Shown: positions 15,243 through 16,652 of the stretch, piece by piece
How positions within the stretch are numbered: the first letter of the stretch is position 1
Layout of the letters: each line of letters opens with the position of its first letter
Origin: JASLCR01 sp964407405
GTDB lineage: Bacteria; Patescibacteriota; Saccharimonadia; Saccharimonadales; Saccharimonadaceae
Length of the DNA stretch: 16,652 nt
Direction of reading: 5' to 3'
NCBI GenBank assembly: GCA_964407405.1
Contig: CAYOVH010000009.1
Span: 1 to 16,652 of the forward strand
Program-made: the position numbers and the translations under genes
Notes under the pieces: model-generated
The model's database searches: none
Seen by the model: the letters and a program-made list of their open reading frames with translations, nothing else
What the model was told of the DNA's origin: nothing

Positions 15243-15638
15243 TCATTCGTCCTCCTCCGCCACCGGCCACGTCTCCGCTGGGCGGTAGATGAGCGGCAGC
15301 GTTTCGAGGATCGGGAGCAGAGCGGAGAGCCGGCGTCCGTCGAGCGCATCGCTGAGTAAATCAGCCGACAACCACAACCCGCCGTCGCCATCCTCCCGCG
15401 GCACGATTTGGGTTCCCGTAGGGCAGCCAGCGTTCAGATCGTCGATCAGTTCCGATGGGAACGGAAGCCACCATAGCGAGAGGAAGTGGCGCTGGACCGA
15501 GTCAAATGACGGTTGCGGCATCAGCAGCCGGAAAGCTGCCTGTTGTTCCTGACTCAGCTCGACCCATGGGAGTGGATTTTCCATCAGCGGCGCGGACAGC
15601 GCGACCATCTCCTCGATTTGTTGTTCGGTTAGACTCAT
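15243..15638 (-). CDS. Small unknown protein between receptor-binding and virion genes
   Basis: I do not recognise this 131-aa protein. It begins with an acidic helix (MSLTEQQIEEMVALSAPLM), contains PLPWVELSQEQQAAFRLLMPQP and a Trp-rich LSLWWLPFPSELIDD segment, and ends in acidic VAEEDE. It is soluble, with one cysteine and no membrane segment. Its ATG overlaps the receptor-binding gene's stop by four bases (ATGA), which points to translational coupling and a related role, such as a chaperone or an attachment accessory for the fibre. Many fibre proteins need such partners, but here this is inference from position. Confidence 0.7.
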   Translation of the reverse strand: MSLTEQQIEEMVALSAPLMENPLPWVELSQEQQAAFRLLMPQPSFDSVQRHFLSLWWLPFPSELIDDLNAGCPTGTQIVPREDGDGGLWLSADLLSDALDGRRLSALLPILETLPLIYRPAETWPVAEEDE

Positions 15639-16474
15639 GGGAGGGCTGAGGCGATGGCCGCCATGTAGGCAACGAGAAGTGTGTTAAGATAAGCTAAGTC
15701 TACTGCCAGCATAAAACCCGCAAATGCGAGTCGACCACTAAAGTAGGTTGGGGAGACGCTGCGGGAGAAAAACCAGATTTGCCCATTGGAAAGACTCGCC
15801 GAGTTATTGGCATCCGCCCCGGCGGAGGCGCTCGACCGCCACAATAACTCATTGTCGGCCGATCTGCTCCCACCAAAGAAGCCGGTGCCGCGGGGCAAGC
15901 TGAAGACGGAGGCATCGGACGCGAGGCGCATCGACCTTGTGCTTTCAGTGCTGTTTATGATCTGACTCCCCCCGGATACTACTCCTTGACCGACGATCAC
16001 CTGATTGCCCACTCCATCGGTCGAAACAAATACACAGAGGCTTCGGTTATTTTGTGGAAGATTGTTGTTGTTAACATTAGTAGCTAAAAATTTCGTGGTT
16101 CCATTCCCTACCAATCCTGTTTTCCGATTAAAGTCACCGCTTACGAAATTGTTATTTGTTGGTGTAGGCATCGTGCTCCTCAACGGCACCAGCGCACCGG
16201 CGAGCGTTCTCATCCCCGACATCAGCAACGCTGACGAAGCCGCGGGCATCGCGGCCCAATGCGTCGGCTGGGTCGGCGTGGGATGCGCGGGGTCTTTGAG
16301 GCCAAGGAACAACGCGTTCATCGCCATCGCGACAGGCAGCTCCAGCGCCTCCCCGTCCTCCGCCTCGACATTGGCGAGGTAGGCGAGTGCGTCGGCGTCC
16401 CACGACGGGCCAACGCTGATCCTCCGCCGCGTCCTTCCCAGCGCGCCAAGCTGGCCTGACAGCCCGGAGATCAT
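15635..16474 (-). CDS. Probable receptor-binding or tail fibre protein with lectin-like C-terminal domain
   Basis: The start is ATG 16474, which overlaps the upstream stop (ATGA); an in-frame ATG at 16525 is less likely. The 279-aa protein is mosaic. Residues 1-102 are GC-rich and include LAYLANVEAEDGEALELPVAM and a TLAGALVPL segment. From about residue 103 a lectin-like domain follows, with NRKTGLVGNGTTKFL, NNNNLPQNNRSL, GTGFFGGSRS and the ending SGRLAFAGFMLAVDLAYLNTLLVAYM. This order matches by eye a domain common at the ends of phage fibre and surface proteins, resembling a concanavalin-type jelly roll. The domain probably binds a host surface glycan. The base composition is clearly more AT-rich at about 15650-16165 than around it, suggesting acquired sequence. 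Confidence 0.75.
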   Translation of the reverse strand: MISGLSGQLGALGRTRRRISVGPSWDADALAYLANVEAEDGEALELPVAMAMNALFLGLKDPAHPTPTQPTHWAAMPAASSALLMSGMRTLAGALVPLRSTMPTPTNNNFVSGDFNRKTGLVGNGTTKFLATNVNNNNLPQNNRSLCVFVSTDGVGNQVIVGQGVVSGGSQIINSTESTRSMRLASDASVFSLPRGTGFFGGSRSADNELLWRSSASAGADANNSASLSNGQIWFFSRSVSPTYFSGRLAFAGFMLAVDLAYLNTLLVAYMAAIASALP

Positions 16475-16652
16475 TCTTCCCCGCCCTCCTCTTCCGGCTC
16501 GGGTTGCGGTTGCGCGGCAAGCCATGCGGCGCGACGAACGGCAAGTTCCTCATGGTCGAAACCGCCGTCTTCCCGGAACGGTGCTTCGAATGGAACGCCG
16601 GTGAACCATGCGATTTTCTGCGGCTTCGCATGCGCCAGATATTGCAGCGCCG
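16471..16652 (-). CDS. C-terminal 59 residues of an unknown protein (gene enters from the right edge)
   Basis: The frame ending at TGA 16473-16471 stays open to the right edge. The visible protein has WFTGVPFEAPFREDGGFDHEELAVRRAAWLA and ends in an acidic, Pro-rich tail (QPQPEPEEEGGEE). The stop overlaps the next ATG by four bases, so it belongs to the same operon. The start and family are outside the window, and I can say only that its position fits a virion or assembly protein. Confidence 0.65.
   Translation of the reverse strand, partial: ALQYLAHAKPQKIAWFTGVPFEAPFREDGGFDHEELAVRRAAWLAAQPQPEPEEEGGEE

Overview
The window is the virion-morphogenesis block of a tailed double-stranded DNA phage (Caudoviricetes), either a free phage or a prophage. 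All genes that I accept lie on the minus strand, so the region reads from right to left. I see no host gene, integrase, repressor, tRNA or CRISPR array, so the lifestyle is open. The DNA is GC-rich by eye. Almost no start has a Shine-Dalgarno sequence, and several virion proteins are rich in Cys or poly-Ser. These traits would fit a phage of a GC-rich host with weak SD use, such as Verrucomicrobiota or Planctomycetota, but that host guess is inference only.

In transcription order, the right part (16652 to 13815) holds the end of an unidentified gene, a probable receptor-binding protein with a lectin-like C-terminal half, a small unknown gene, a virion or tail-associated protein, and a zinc amidase endolysin with two N-terminal wall-binding-like repeats. 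The middle (13679 to 6472) holds a candidate small terminase, the large terminase, an unknown CxxC protein, the portal, a small helical protein and an acidic scaffold. These are tightly packed, mostly by ATGA or GTGA overlaps.

An intrinsic terminator follows the scaffold. After a 5' leader comes the major capsid protein gene, which carries a cysteine-rich linker and a C-terminal Calx-beta-like domain. A second stem-loop follows it. The left part (4338 to 1) holds a fibre or decoration protein, a protein with 12 cysteines, and the first 483 codons of a very serine-rich protein whose gene leaves the window at the left edge.

The genes work together as one late assembly programme: the terminase and portal package DNA, the scaffold and capsid protein build the head, and the downstream genes probably decorate the head or form the connector and fibres. 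The most unusual features are the Calx-beta fusion on the capsid protein, the clustering of cysteines in exterior virion proteins, the poly-Ser protein with Cys-bounded modules and a 36-bp repeat, and the separately bracketed capsid gene. No complete new defence or signalling system is visible.
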